This document shows positions 53,101 through 64,000 of a stretch of DNA of 64,000 nucleotides, one piece after another. A program made the translations under genes and the position numbers. Under the pieces are notes generated by a model. The model was not told the origin of the DNA and searched no databases. It saw nothing but the letters and a program-made list of their open reading frames with translations. How positions within the stretch are numbered: the first letter of the stretch is position 1; each line of letters opens with the position of its first letter. Origin of the DNA: Alitta virens (lineage: Eukaryota > Annelida > Polychaeta > Phyllodocida > Nereididae). The stretch is taken from positions 39,437,410 to 39,501,409 of the forward strand of contig OW028578.1 of the NCBI GenBank assembly GCA_932294295.1, given 5' to 3'.

Positions 53101-54259
53101 ATTGGCTATTTAATGGTACCAAATATTGGCGCTTACTGGATAGCTAACTACCCAGCTACCAGAAATTTGTTAAGCAAAGTTAAAATATTTTGTGGAAAAT
53201 GCCACATAAAAGTCTTGGAGCTGGGTATATGGAATGGTAGCAGAAATTTGGTAGTGTATTTATTACATTGCCTTATTCATTGGCTATTTAATGGTACAAA
53301 ATATTGTTGCATACTAGATTGCTAACTACCCAGCTACCAGAAATTTGTTGAGCAAAGTTAACTTTTTTTGTGGAAAATGACACATAAAAGTCTTGGAGCT
53401 GGGTATATATAGAATGATAGCAGAAATTTGGTAGTGTATGTATTAGATAGCTTTAACTATTGGCTATTTAATGGCACCAAATATTTGTGCTTACTGGATA
53501 GCTAACTACCCAGCTACCAGAAATTTGTTGAGCAAAGTTAACTTTTTTGTGACAAATGACACATAAAAGTCTGGGAGCTGGGTTTATAGAATGATAGCAG
53601 AAATTTGATATTGTATTTATTAGATAGCCTTATTCATTGGCTATTTAATGGTACCAAATATTGGCGCTTACTGGATAGCTAACTACCCAGCTACCAGAAA
53701 TTTGTTAAGCAAAGTTAACTTTTTTGGTTGAAAATGCCACATAAAAGTCTGGGAGCTGGGTATATAGAATGATAGCAGAAATTTGGTAGTGTATTTATTA
53801 CATTGCCTTTTTCATGGGCTATTTAATGGTACAAAATATTGTTGCATACTAGATTGCTAACTAACCAGCTTCCAGAAATTTGTTGAGCAAAGTTAAAATA
53901 TTTTGTGGAAAATGACACATAAAAGTCTGGGAGCTGGGTATATAGAATGATAGCAGAAATTTGGTAGTGTATGTATTAGATAGCTTTAACTATTGGCTAT
54001 TTAATGGTACCAAATATTGGTGCTTACTGGATGGCTAACTACCCAGCTACCAGAAATTTGTTGAGCAAAGTTAAAATATTTTGTGGAAAATGACACATAA
54101 AAGTCTGGGAGCTGGGTATATAGAATGATAGCAGAAATTTGATATTGTATTTATGAGATAGCCTTATTCATTGGCTATTTAATGGTACCAAATATTTGTG
54201 CTTACTGGATAGCTAACAACCCAGCTACCAGAAATTTGTTGAGCAAAGTTAAAGTATTT
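50151..54259. repeat. Satellite, mosaic section without a clear tandem partner
   Basis: The monomers are the same types as elsewhere but in an order I could not match to one adjacent copy. Recognisable shared runs include GAGCGAAGTT (about 50680, as in the 3030-bp units) and the open-frame dimer at 53113, which has CTTGGAG instead of CTGGGAG. A private insertion-like form GATAAATGTATTT occurs at about 50400. No other DNA is inserted. Confidence 0.7.
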
Positions 54260-57200
54260 TGTGGAAAATGACACATAAAAGTCTGGGAGCTGGGTATATA
54301 GAATGATAGCAGAAATTTGGTAGTGTATGTATTAGATAGCGTGATTCATTGGCTATTTAATAGTACCAAATATTGGTGCTTACTGGATAGCTAACTACCG
54401 AGCTACCAGAAATTTGTTGAGCAAAGTTAAAATATTTTGTGGAAAATGACACATAAAAGTCTGGGAGCTGGGTATATAGAATGATAGCAGAAATTTGGTA
54501 GTGTATGTATTAGATAGCTTTAACTATTGGCTATTTAATGGTACCAAATATTGGTGCTTACTGGATGGCTAACTACCCAGCTACCAGAAATTTGTTGAGC
54601 AAAGTTAAAATATTTTGTGGAAAATGACACATAAAAGTCTGGGAGCTGGGTATATAGAATGATAGCAGAAATTTGATATTGTATTTATGAGATAGCCTTA
54701 TTCATTGGCTATTTAATGGTACCAAATATTTGTGCTTACTGGATAGCTAACAACCTAGCTACCAGAAATTTGTTGAGCAAAGTTAAAGTATTTTGTGGAA
54801 AATGACACATAAAAGTCTGGGAGCTGGGTATATAGAATGATAGCAGAAATTTGGTAGTGTATGTATTAGATAGCCTGATTCATTGGCTATTTAATAGTAC
54901 CAAATATTGGTGCTTACTGGATAGCTAACTACCGAGCTACCAGAAATTTGTTGAGCAAAGTTAAAATATTTTGTGGAAAATGAAACATAAAAGTCTGGGA
55001 GCTGGGTATATAGAATGATAGCAGAAATTTGGTAGTGTATTTATTAGATAGCCTTCTTCATTGGCTATTTAATGGTATCAAATATTGGTGCTTACTGGAT
55101 AGTTAACTACCCAGCTACCAGAAATTTGATGAGCAAAGTAAAATTTTTTGTGGAAAATGACACATAAAAGTCTGGGAGCTGGGTATATAGAATGATAGCA
55201 GAAATTTGGTAGTGTATGTATTAGATAGCCTTATTCATTGGCTATTTGATGGTACCAAATATTGGTGCTTACTGGATAGCTAACTATCCAACTACCAGAA
55301 ATCTGTTGAGCAAAGTTAACTTTTTTTGTGGAAAATGACACATAAAAGTCTGGGAGCTGGGTATATAGAATGATAGCAGCAATTTGGTAGTGTATTTATT
55401 AGATAGTCTTATTTATTGGCTATTTTAATGGTACCAAATATTGGTGCTTACTGGATAGCTAACTACCCAGCTACAAGAAATTTGTTGAGCAAAGTTAAAA
55501 TATTTTGTGGAAAATGACACATAAAAGTGTGGGAGCTAGGTATATAGAATGATAGCAGAAATTTGGTAGTGTATGTATTAGATAGCTTGAACTATTGGCT
55601 ATTTAATTGTACCAAATATTGGTGCCTACTGGATGGCTAACTACCCAGCTACCAGAAATTTGTTGAGCAAAGTTAAAATATTTTGTGGAAAATGACACAT
55701 AAAAGTCTGGGAGCTGGGTATATAGAATAATAGCAGATATTTGGTAGTGTACTTATTAGATAGCCTTATTCATTGGCTATTTAATGGTACCAAATATTTG
55801 TGCTTACTGGATAGCTAACTACCCAGCTACCAGAAATTTGTTGAGCAAAGTTAAAATATTTTGTGGAAAATGACACATAAAAGTCTTGGAGCTGGGTATA
55901 TATAGAATGATAGCAGAAATTTGGTAGTGTATGTATTAGATAGCTTTAACTATTGGCTATTTAATGGCTTAAAATATTTGTGCTTACTGGATAGCTAACT
56001 ACCCAGCTACCAGAAATTTGTTGAGCAAAGTTAACTTTTTTGTGAAAAATGACACATAAAAGTCTGGGAGCTGGGTATATAGAATGATAGCAGAAATTTG
56101 ATATTGTATTTATTAGATAGCCTTATTCATTGGCTATTTAATGGTACCAAATATTGGCGCTTACTGGATAGCTAACTACCCAGCTACCAGAAATTTGTTA
56201 AGCAAAGTTAACTTTTTTGGTTGAAAATGCCACATAAAAGTCTGGGAGGTGGGTATATAGAATGATAGCAGAAATTTTGTAGTGTATTTATTACATTGCC
56301 TTTTTCATGGGCTATTTAATGGTACAAAATATTGTTGCATACTAGATTGCTAACTACCCAGCTTCCAGAAATTTGTTGAGCAAAGTTAACTTTTTTGTGA
56401 AAAATGACACATAAAAGTCTGGGAGCTGGGTTTATAGAATGATAGCAGAAATTTGGTAGTGTATGTATTAGATAGCCTGATTCATTGGCTATTTAATAGT
56501 ACCAAATATTGGTGCTTACTGGATAGCTAACTACCGAGCTACCAGAAATTTGTTGAGCAAAGTTAAAATATTTTGTGGAAAATGACACATAAAAGTCTGG
56601 GAGCTGGGTATATAGAATGATAGCAGAAATTTGGTAGTGTATGTATTAGATAGCTTTAACTATTGGCTATTTAATGGTACCAAATATTGGTGCTTACTGG
56701 ATGGCTAACTACCCAGCTACAAGAAATTTGTTGAGCAAAGTTAAAATATTTTGTGGAAAATGACACATAAAAGTCTGGGAGCTGGGTATATAGAATGATA
56801 GCAGAAATTTGATATTGTATTTATGAGATAGCCTTATTCATTGGCTATTTAATGGTACCAAATATTTGTGCTTACTGGATAGCTAACAACCCAGCTACCA
56901 GAAATTTGTTGAGCAAAGTTAAAGTATTTTGTGGAAAATGACACATAAAAGTCTGGGAGCTGTGTATATAGAATGATAGCAGAAATTTGGTAGTGTATGT
57001 ATTAGATAGCCTGATTCATTGGCTATTTAATAGTACCAAATATTGGTGCTTACTGGATAGCTAACTACCGAGCTACCAGAAATTTGTTGAGCAAAGTTAA
57101 AATATTTTGTGGAAAATGACACATAAAAGTCTGGGAGCTGGGTATATAGAATGATAGCAGAAATTTGGTAGTGTATTTATTAGATAGCCTTCTTCATTGG

Positions 57201-59779
57201 CTATTTAATGGTATCAAATATTGGTGCTTACTGGATAGTTAACTACCCAGCTACCAGAAATTTGTTGAGCAAAGTAAAATTTTATGTGGAAAATGACACA
57301 TAAAAGTCTGGGAGCTGGGTATATAGAATGATAGCAGAAATTTGGTAGTGTATGTATTAGATAGCCTTATTCATTGGCTATTTGATGGTACCAAATATTG
57401 GTGCTTACTGGATAGCTAACTATCCAACTACCAGAAATCTGTTGAGCAAAGTTAACTTTTTTTGTGGAAAATGACACATAAAAGTCTGGGAGCTGGGTAT
57501 ATAGAATGATAGCAGAAATTTGGTAGTGTATTTATTAGATAGTCTTATTTATTGGCTATTTTAATGGTACCAAATATTGGTGCTTACTGGATAGCTAACT
57601 ACCCAGCTACAAGAAATTTGTTGAGCAAAGTTAAAATATTTTGTGGAAAATGACACATAAAAGTCTGGGAGCTAGGTATATAGAATGATAGCAGAAATTT
57701 GGTAGTGTATGTATTAGATAGCTTGAACTATTGGCTATTTAATTGTACCAAATATTGGTGCCTACTGGATGGCTAACCACCCAGCTACCAGAAATTTGTT
57801 GAGCAAAGTTAAAATATTTTGTGGAAAATGACACATAAAAGTCTGGGAGCTGGGTATATAGAATAATAGCAGATATTTGGTAGTGTACTTATTAGATAGC
57901 CTTATTCATTGGCTATTTAATGGTACCAAATATTTGTGCTTACTGGATAGCTAACTACCCAGCTACCAGAAATTTGTTGAGCAAAGTTAAAATATTTTGT
58001 GGAAAATGACACATAAAAGTCTGGGAGCTGGGTATATAGAATGATAGCAGAAATTTGGTAGTGTATGTATTAGATAGCCTGATTCATTGGCTATTTAATG
58101 GTACCAAATATTGGCGCTTACTGGATAGCTAACTACCGGGCTACCAGAAATTTGTTGAGCAAAGTTAACTTTTTTTGTGGAAAATGACACATAAAAGTCT
58201 TGGAGCTGGGTATATATAGAATGATAGCAGAAATTTGGTAGTGTATGTATTAGATAGCTTTAACTATTGGCTATTTAATGGTACCAAATATTGGTGCTTA
58301 CTGGATGGCTAACTACCCAGCTACCAGAAATTTGTTGAGCAAAGTTAAAATATTTTGTGGAAAATGACACATAAAAGTCTGGGAGCTGGGTATATAGAAT
58401 GATAGCAAAAATTTGGTAGTGTACTTATTAGATAGCCTTATTCATTGGCTATTTAATGGTACCAAATATTTGTGCTTACTGGATAGCTAACTACCCAGCT
58501 ACAAGAAATTTGTTGAGCAAAGTTAAAATATTTTGTGGAAAATGACACATAAAAGTCTGGGAGCTGGGTATATAGAATGATAGCAGAAATTTAGTAGTGT
58601 ATGTATTAGATAGCCTGATTCATTGGCTATTTAATGGTACCAAATATTGGCGCTTACTGGATAGCTAACTACCGAGCTACCAGAAATTTGTTGAGCAAAG
58701 TTAACTTTTTTTGTGGAAAATGACACATAAAAGTCTGGGAGCTGGGTATATATAGAATGATAGCAGAAATTTGGTAGTATATGTATTAGATAGCTTTAAC
58801 TATTGGCTATTTAATGGTACCAAATATTGGCGCTTACTGGATAGCTAACTACCCAGCTACCAGAAATTTGTTAAGCAAAGTTAAAATATTTTGTGGAAAA
58901 TGCCACATAAAAGTCTGGGAGCTGGGTATATGGAATGGTAGCAGAAATTTGGTAGTGTATTTATTACATTGCCTTATTCATTGGCTATTTAATGGTACAA
59001 AATATTGTTGCATACTAGATTGCTAACTACCCAGCTACCAGAAATTTGTTGAGCAAAGTTAACTTTTTTTGTGGAAAATGACACATAAAAGTCTGGGAGC
59101 TGGGTATATAGAATGATAGCAGAAATTTGGTAGTGTATGTATTAGATAGCTTTAACTATTGGCTATTTAATGGTACCAAATATTGGTGCTTACTGGATGG
59201 CTAACTACCCAGCTACAAGAAATTTGTTGAGCAAAGTTAAAATATTTTGTGGAAAATGACACATAAAAGTCTGGGAGCTGGGTATATAGAATGATAGCAG
59301 AAATTTGATATTGTATTTATGAGATAGCCTTATTCATTGGCTATTTAATGGTACCAAATATTTGTGCTTACTGGATAGCTAACAACCCAGCTACCAGAAA
59401 TTTGTTGAGCAAAGTTAAAGTATTTTGTGGAAAATGACACATAAAAGTCTGGGAGCTGGGTATATAGAATGATAGCAGAAATTTGGTAGTGTATTTATTA
59501 GATAGCCTTCTTCATTGGCTATTTAATGGTATCAAATATTGGTGCTTACTGGATAGTTAACTACCCAGCTACCGGAAATTTGTTGAGCAAAGTAAAATTT
59601 TTTGTGGAAAATGACACATAAAAGTCTGGGAGCTGGGTATATAGAATGATAGCAGAAATTTGGTAGTGTATTTATTAGATAGCCTTCTTCATTGGCTATT
59701 TAATGGTATCAAATATTGGTGCTTACTGGATAGTTAACTACCCAGCTACCAGAAATTTGTTGAGCAAAGTAAAATTTTA
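54260..59779. repeat. 31-monomer higher-order unit, copy 1 (5520 bp)
   Basis: It matches 59780 onward at an offset of 5520 bp, then 5698 bp after about 56474/62174. Markers are TAGCGTGATTC (54339 and 59859), AACCTAGCT (near 54751 and 60271), TTTGATGAGC (near 55126 and 60646), AAAAGTGTGGGAG (near 55523 and 61043) and AATGGCTTAAAATATT (near 55964 and 61484). Private differences include GGGAGGTGGG near 56246 and GGAGCTGTGTAT near 56959. Confidence 0.85.
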
Positions 59780-62700
59780 TGTGGAAAATGACACATAAAA
59801 GTCTGGGAGCTGGGTATATAGAATGATAGCAGAAATTTGGTAGTGTATGTATTAGATAGCGTGATTCATTGGCTATTTAATAGTACCAAATATTGGTGCT
59901 TACTGGATAGCTAACTACCGAGCTACCAGAAATTTGTTGAGCAAAGTTAAAATATTTTGTGGAAAATGACACATAAAAGTCTGGGAGCTGGGTATATAGA
60001 ATGATAGCAGAAATTTGGTAGTGTATGTATTAGATAGCTTTAACTATTGGCTATTTAATGGTACCAAATATTGGTGCTTACTGGATGGCTAACTACCCAG
60101 CTACCAGAAATTTGTTGAGCAAAGTTAAAATATTTTGTGGAAAATGACACATAAAAGTCTGGGAGCTGGGTATATAGAATGATAGCAGAAATTTGATATT
60201 GTATTTATGAGATAGCCTTATTCATTGGCTATTTAATGGTACCAAATATTTGTGCTTACTGGATAGCTAACAACCTAGCTACCAGAAATTTGTTGAGCAA
60301 AGTTAAAGTATTTTGTGGAAAATGACACATAAAAGTCTGGGAGCTGGGTATATAGAATGATAGCAGAAATTTGGTAGTGTATGTATTAGATAGCCTGATT
60401 CATTGGCTATTTAATAGTACCAAATATTGGTGCTTACTGGATAGCTAACTACCGAGCTACCAGAAATTTGTTGAGCAAAGTTAAAATATTTTGTGGAAAA
60501 TGACACATAAAAGTCTGGGAGCTGGGTATATAGAATGATAGCAGAAATTTGGTAGTGTATTTATTAGATAGCCTTCTTCATTGGCTATTTAATGGTATCA
60601 AATATTGGTGCTTACTGGATAGTTAACTACCCAGCTACCAGAAATTTGATGAGCAAAGTAAAATTTTTTGTGGAAAATGACACATAAAAGTCTGGGAGCT
60701 GGGTATATAGAATGATAGCAGAAATTTGGTAGTGTATGTATTAGATAGCCTTATTCATTGGCTATTTGATGGTACCAAATATTGGTGCTTACTGGATAGC
60801 TAACTATCCAACTACCAGAAATCTGTTGAGCAAAGTTAACTTTTTTTGTGGAAAATGACACATAAAAGTCTGGGAGCTGGGTATATAGAATGATAGCAGC
60901 AATTTGGTAGTGTATTTATTAGATAGTCTTATTTATTGGCTATTTTAATGGTACCAAATATTGGTGCTTACTGGATAGCTAACTACCCAGCTACAAGAAA
61001 TTTGTTGAGCAAAGTTAAAATATTTTGTAGAAAATGACACATAAAAGTGTGGGAGCTAGGTATATAGAATGATAGCAGAAATTTGGTAGTGTATGTATTA
61101 GATAGCTTGAACTATTGGCTATTTAATTGTACCAAATATTGGTGCCTACTGGATGGCTAACTACCCAGCTACCAGAAATTTGTTGAGCAAAGTTAAAATA
61201 TTTTGTGGAAAATGACACATAAAAGTCTGGGAGCTGGGTATATAGAATAATAGCAGATATTTGGTAGTGTACTTATTAGATAGCCTTATTCATTGGCTAT
61301 TTAATGGTACCAAATATTTGTGCTTACTGGATAGCTAACTACCCAGCTACCAGAAATTTGTTGAGCAAAGTTAAAATATTTTGTGGAAAATGACACATAA
61401 AAGTCTTGGAGCTGGGTATATATAGAATGATAGCAGAAATTTGGTAGTGTATGTATTAGATAGCTTTAACTATTGGCTATTTAATGGCTTAAAATATTTG
61501 TGCTTACTGGATAGCTAACTACCCAGCTACCAGAAATTTGTTGAGCAAAGTTAACTTTTTTGTGAAAAATGACACATAAAAGTCTGGGAGCTGGGTTTAT
61601 AGAATGATAGCAGAAATTTGATATTGTATTTATTAGATAGCCTTATTCATTGGCTATTTAATGGTACCAAATATTGGCGCTTACTGGATAGCTAACTACC
61701 CAGCTACCAGAAATTTGTTAAGCAAAGTTAACTTTTTTGGTTGAAAATGCCACATAAAAGTCTGGGAGCTGGGTATATAGAATGATAGCAGAAATTTGGT
61801 AGTGTATTTATTACATTGCCTTTTTCATGGGCTATTTAATGGTACAAAATATTGTTGCATACTAGATTGCTAACTACCCAGCTTCCAGAAATTTGTTGAG
61901 CAAAGTTAACTTTTTTGTGAAAAATGACACATAAAAGTCTGGGAGCTGGGTTTATAGAATGATAGCAGAAATTTGGTAGTGTATGTATTAGATAGCTTTA
62001 ACTATTGGCTATTTAATGGTACCAAATATTGGTGCTTACTGGATGGCTAACTACCCAGCTACCACAAATTTGTTGAGCAAAGTTAAAGTATTTTGTGGAA
62101 AATGACACATAAAAGTCTGGGAGCTGGGTTTATAGAATGATAGCAGAAATTTGGTAGTGTATGTATTAGATAGCCTGATTCATTGGCTATTTAATAGTAC
62201 CAAATATTGGTGCTTACTGGATAGCTAACTACCGAGCTACCAGAAATTTGTTGAGCAAAGTTAAAATATTTTGTGGAAAATGACACATAAAAGTCTGGGA
62301 GCTGGGTATATAGAATGATAGCAGAAATTTGGTAGTGTATGTATTAGATAGCTTTAACTATTGGCTATTTAATGGTACCAAATATTGGTGCTTACTGGAT
62401 GGCTAACTACCCAGCTACAAGAAATTTGTTGAGCAAAGTTAAAATATTTTGTGGAAAATGACACATAAAAGTCTGGGAGCTGGGTATATAGAATGATAGC
62501 AGAAATTTGATATTGTATTTATGAGATAGCCTTATTCATTGGCTATTTAATGGTACCAAATATTTGTGCTTACTGGATAGCTAACAACCCAGCTACCAGA
62601 AATTTGTTGAGCAAAGTTAAAGTATTTTGTGGAAAATGACACATAAAAGTCTGGGAGCTGGGTATATAGAATGATAGCAGAAATTTGGTAGTGTATGTAT

Positions 62701-64000
62701 TAGATAGCCTGATTCATTGGCTATTTAATAGTACCAAATATTGGTGCTTACTGGATAGCTAACTACCGAGCTACCAGAAATTTGTTGAGCAAAGTTAAAA
62801 TATTTTGTGGAAAATGACACATAAAAGTCTGGGAGCTGGGTATATAGAATGATAGCAGAAATTTGGGAGTGTATTTATTAGATAGCCTTCTTCATTGGCT
62901 ATTTAATGGTATCAAATATTGGTGCTTACTGGATAGTTAACTACCCAGCTACCAGAAATTTGTTGAGCAAAGTAAAATTTTATGTGGAAAATGACACATA
63001 AAAGTCTGGGAGCTGGGTATATAGAATGATAGCAGAAATTTGGTAGTGTATGTATTAGATAGCATTATTCATTGGCTATTTGATGGTACCAAATATTGGT
63101 GCTTACTGGATAGCTAACTATCCAACTACCAGAAATCTGTTGAGCAAAGTTAACTTTTTTTGTGGAAAATGACACATAAAAGTCTGGGAGCTGGGTATAT
63201 AGAATGATAGCAGAAATTTGGTAGTGTATTTATTAGATAGTCTTATTTATTGGCTATTTTAATGGTACCAAATATTGGTGCTTACTGGATAGCTAACTAC
63301 CCAGCTACAAGAAATTTGTTGAGCAAAGTTAAAATATTTTGTGGAAAATGACACATAAAAGTCTGGGAGCTAGGTATATAGAATGATAGCAGAAATTTGG
63401 TAGTGTATGTATTAGATAGCTTGAACTATTGGCTATTTAATTGTACCAAATATTGGTGCCTACTGGATGGCTAACTACCCAGCTACCAGAAATTTGTTGA
63501 GCAAAGTTAAAATATTTTGTGGAAAATGACACATAAAAGTCTGGGAGCTGGGTATATAGAATAATAGCAGATATTTGGTAGTGTACTTATTAGATAGCCT
63601 TATTCATTGGCTATTTAATGGTACCAAATATTTGTGCTTACTGGATAGCTAACTACCCAGCTACCAGAAATTTGTTGAGCAAAGTTAAAATATTTTGTGG
63701 AAAATGACACATAAAAGTCTGGGAGCTGGGTATATAGAATGATAGCAGAAATTTGGTAGTGTATGTATTAGATAGCCTGATTCATTGGCTATTTAATGGT
63801 ACCAAATATTGGCGCTTACTGGATAGCTAACTACCGGGCTACCAGAAATTTGTTGAGCAAAGTTAACTTTTTTTGTGGAAAATGACACATAAAAGTCTTG
63901 GAGCTGGGTATATATAGAATGATAGCAGAAATTTGTTAGTGTATGTATTAGATAGCTTTAACTATTGGCTATTTAATGGTACCAAATATTGGTACTTACT
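59780..64000. repeat. 31/32-monomer higher-order unit, copy 2 (cut by window end)
   Basis: This is the second copy of the 5.5-kb unit. It contains one extra monomer at about 61994-62172 (TTTAACTATTGG type with CCACAAATTTG), which shifts the offset by 178 bp. Homology to copy 1 continues to the last base, where the array is still running. Just before it, two adjacent monomers at about 59460-59815 are near-identical (CCTTCTTC type, one with CTACCGGAAAT). Confidence 0.85.

Larger units (their letters stand above)
5646..64000. repeat. Satellite DNA array, ~178-bp monomer, ~325-330 copies, open at right end
   Basis: Every 177-180 bp the landmark CACATAAAAGTCTGGGAGCT recurs, followed by TATAGAATGATAGCAG, TTGGCTATTTAATGGTACC, TACTGGATAGCTAACTACC and AAATTTGTTGAGCAAAG. 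The first landmark starts are 5646, 5824, 6002, 6179, 6357 and 6535. All monomers are in the same orientation, and no insertion of other DNA was seen up to 64000. GC is about 36% (64 of 178 counted in the monomer at 5824). Length variants come from TATATAG versus TATATATAG, runs of 6-8 T near the 3' end, and a 2-bp loss in CACATAAAAG. CpG is almost absent, and no CENP-B-box-like sequence (TTCG....A..CGGG) occurs. Monomer length near one nucleosome plus linker is typical of centromeric and pericentromeric satellites; that role is inference. Confidence 0.97.

Noticed and set aside
8226..59026. Eighteen 70-codon plus-strand open frames as a gene family
   Set aside because: They lie wholly inside satellite monomers, start at a site shared by ordinary monomers, and differ from them by two lost stops. 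Similarity tracks the higher-order duplications. There is no gene context or recognised domain.
5646..64000. CRISPR array
   Set aside because: There are no short repeats with unique spacers. The whole 178-bp unit repeats and the context is eukaryotic.
5646..64000. Coding minisatellite or repeat protein
   Set aside because: 178 is not a multiple of three, so the frame shifts every monomer, and stops recur in all frames.
5646..64000. TATA-like TATATAG and CATAAAAG motifs in each monomer as promoters
   Set aside because: AT-rich satellite gives such motifs by chance. No initiator, downstream gene or transcript evidence is present, so I do not annotate them.
1..64000. tRNA, rRNA or telomere repeats
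   Set aside because: No tRNA A/B-box fold, rRNA-like conserved stretch or TTAGGG-type run was seen by eye. A dedicated scan could still find a degenerate tRNA-derived element in the flank.

Overview
The window is eukaryotic and most likely metazoan: AT-rich, with no operon-like coding, no convincing gene on either strand, and dominated by one tandem satellite. Nothing here places it more narrowly, so I name no species. All lengths and offsets were read by eye from the numbered sequence. Percent identities were not computed.

Positions 1-5460 are non-coding flank. From about 718 onward it is built from diverged copies of a long complex repeat whose fullest copy is about 1.85 kb (2361-4205). 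Other copies are shortened by internal deletions. Positions 5461-5645 are a short, locally GC-richer spacer with several inverted repeats that matches neither side.

From 5646 to the end of the window (64000, still open) there is an uninterrupted head-to-tail array of a monomer of about 178 bp (177-180 bp variants, roughly 36% GC), some 325-330 copies, all in one orientation. Each monomer carries two nested inverted repeats and a KpnI-type GGTACC palindrome in most copies. Monomers fall into recognisable types defined by variable blocks in the middle (around the segment before TTGGCTATTT) and at the 3' end (around AAAGTTAAC/AAAGTTAAAATATT).

The monomer types are arranged in higher-order repeats, but the higher-order unit is not fixed. 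Tandem duplications have offsets of 1967, 2680/3216, 3030, 3216, 3556, 4280 and 5520/5698 bp, all close to whole numbers of monomers (11, 15/18, 17, 18, 20, 24, 31/32). Several duplication joints are visible as chimeric monomers. This is the pattern expected from repeated recent unequal exchange in a centromeric, pericentromeric or subtelomeric satellite. The sequence alone does not say which.

A 70-codon open frame recurs 18 times, but it is a by-product of one dimer haplotype in the satellite and I do not call it a gene. The most interesting content is the multi-length higher-order structure, the sharp left edge of the array, the mosaic monomers and the older complex repeat beside it.
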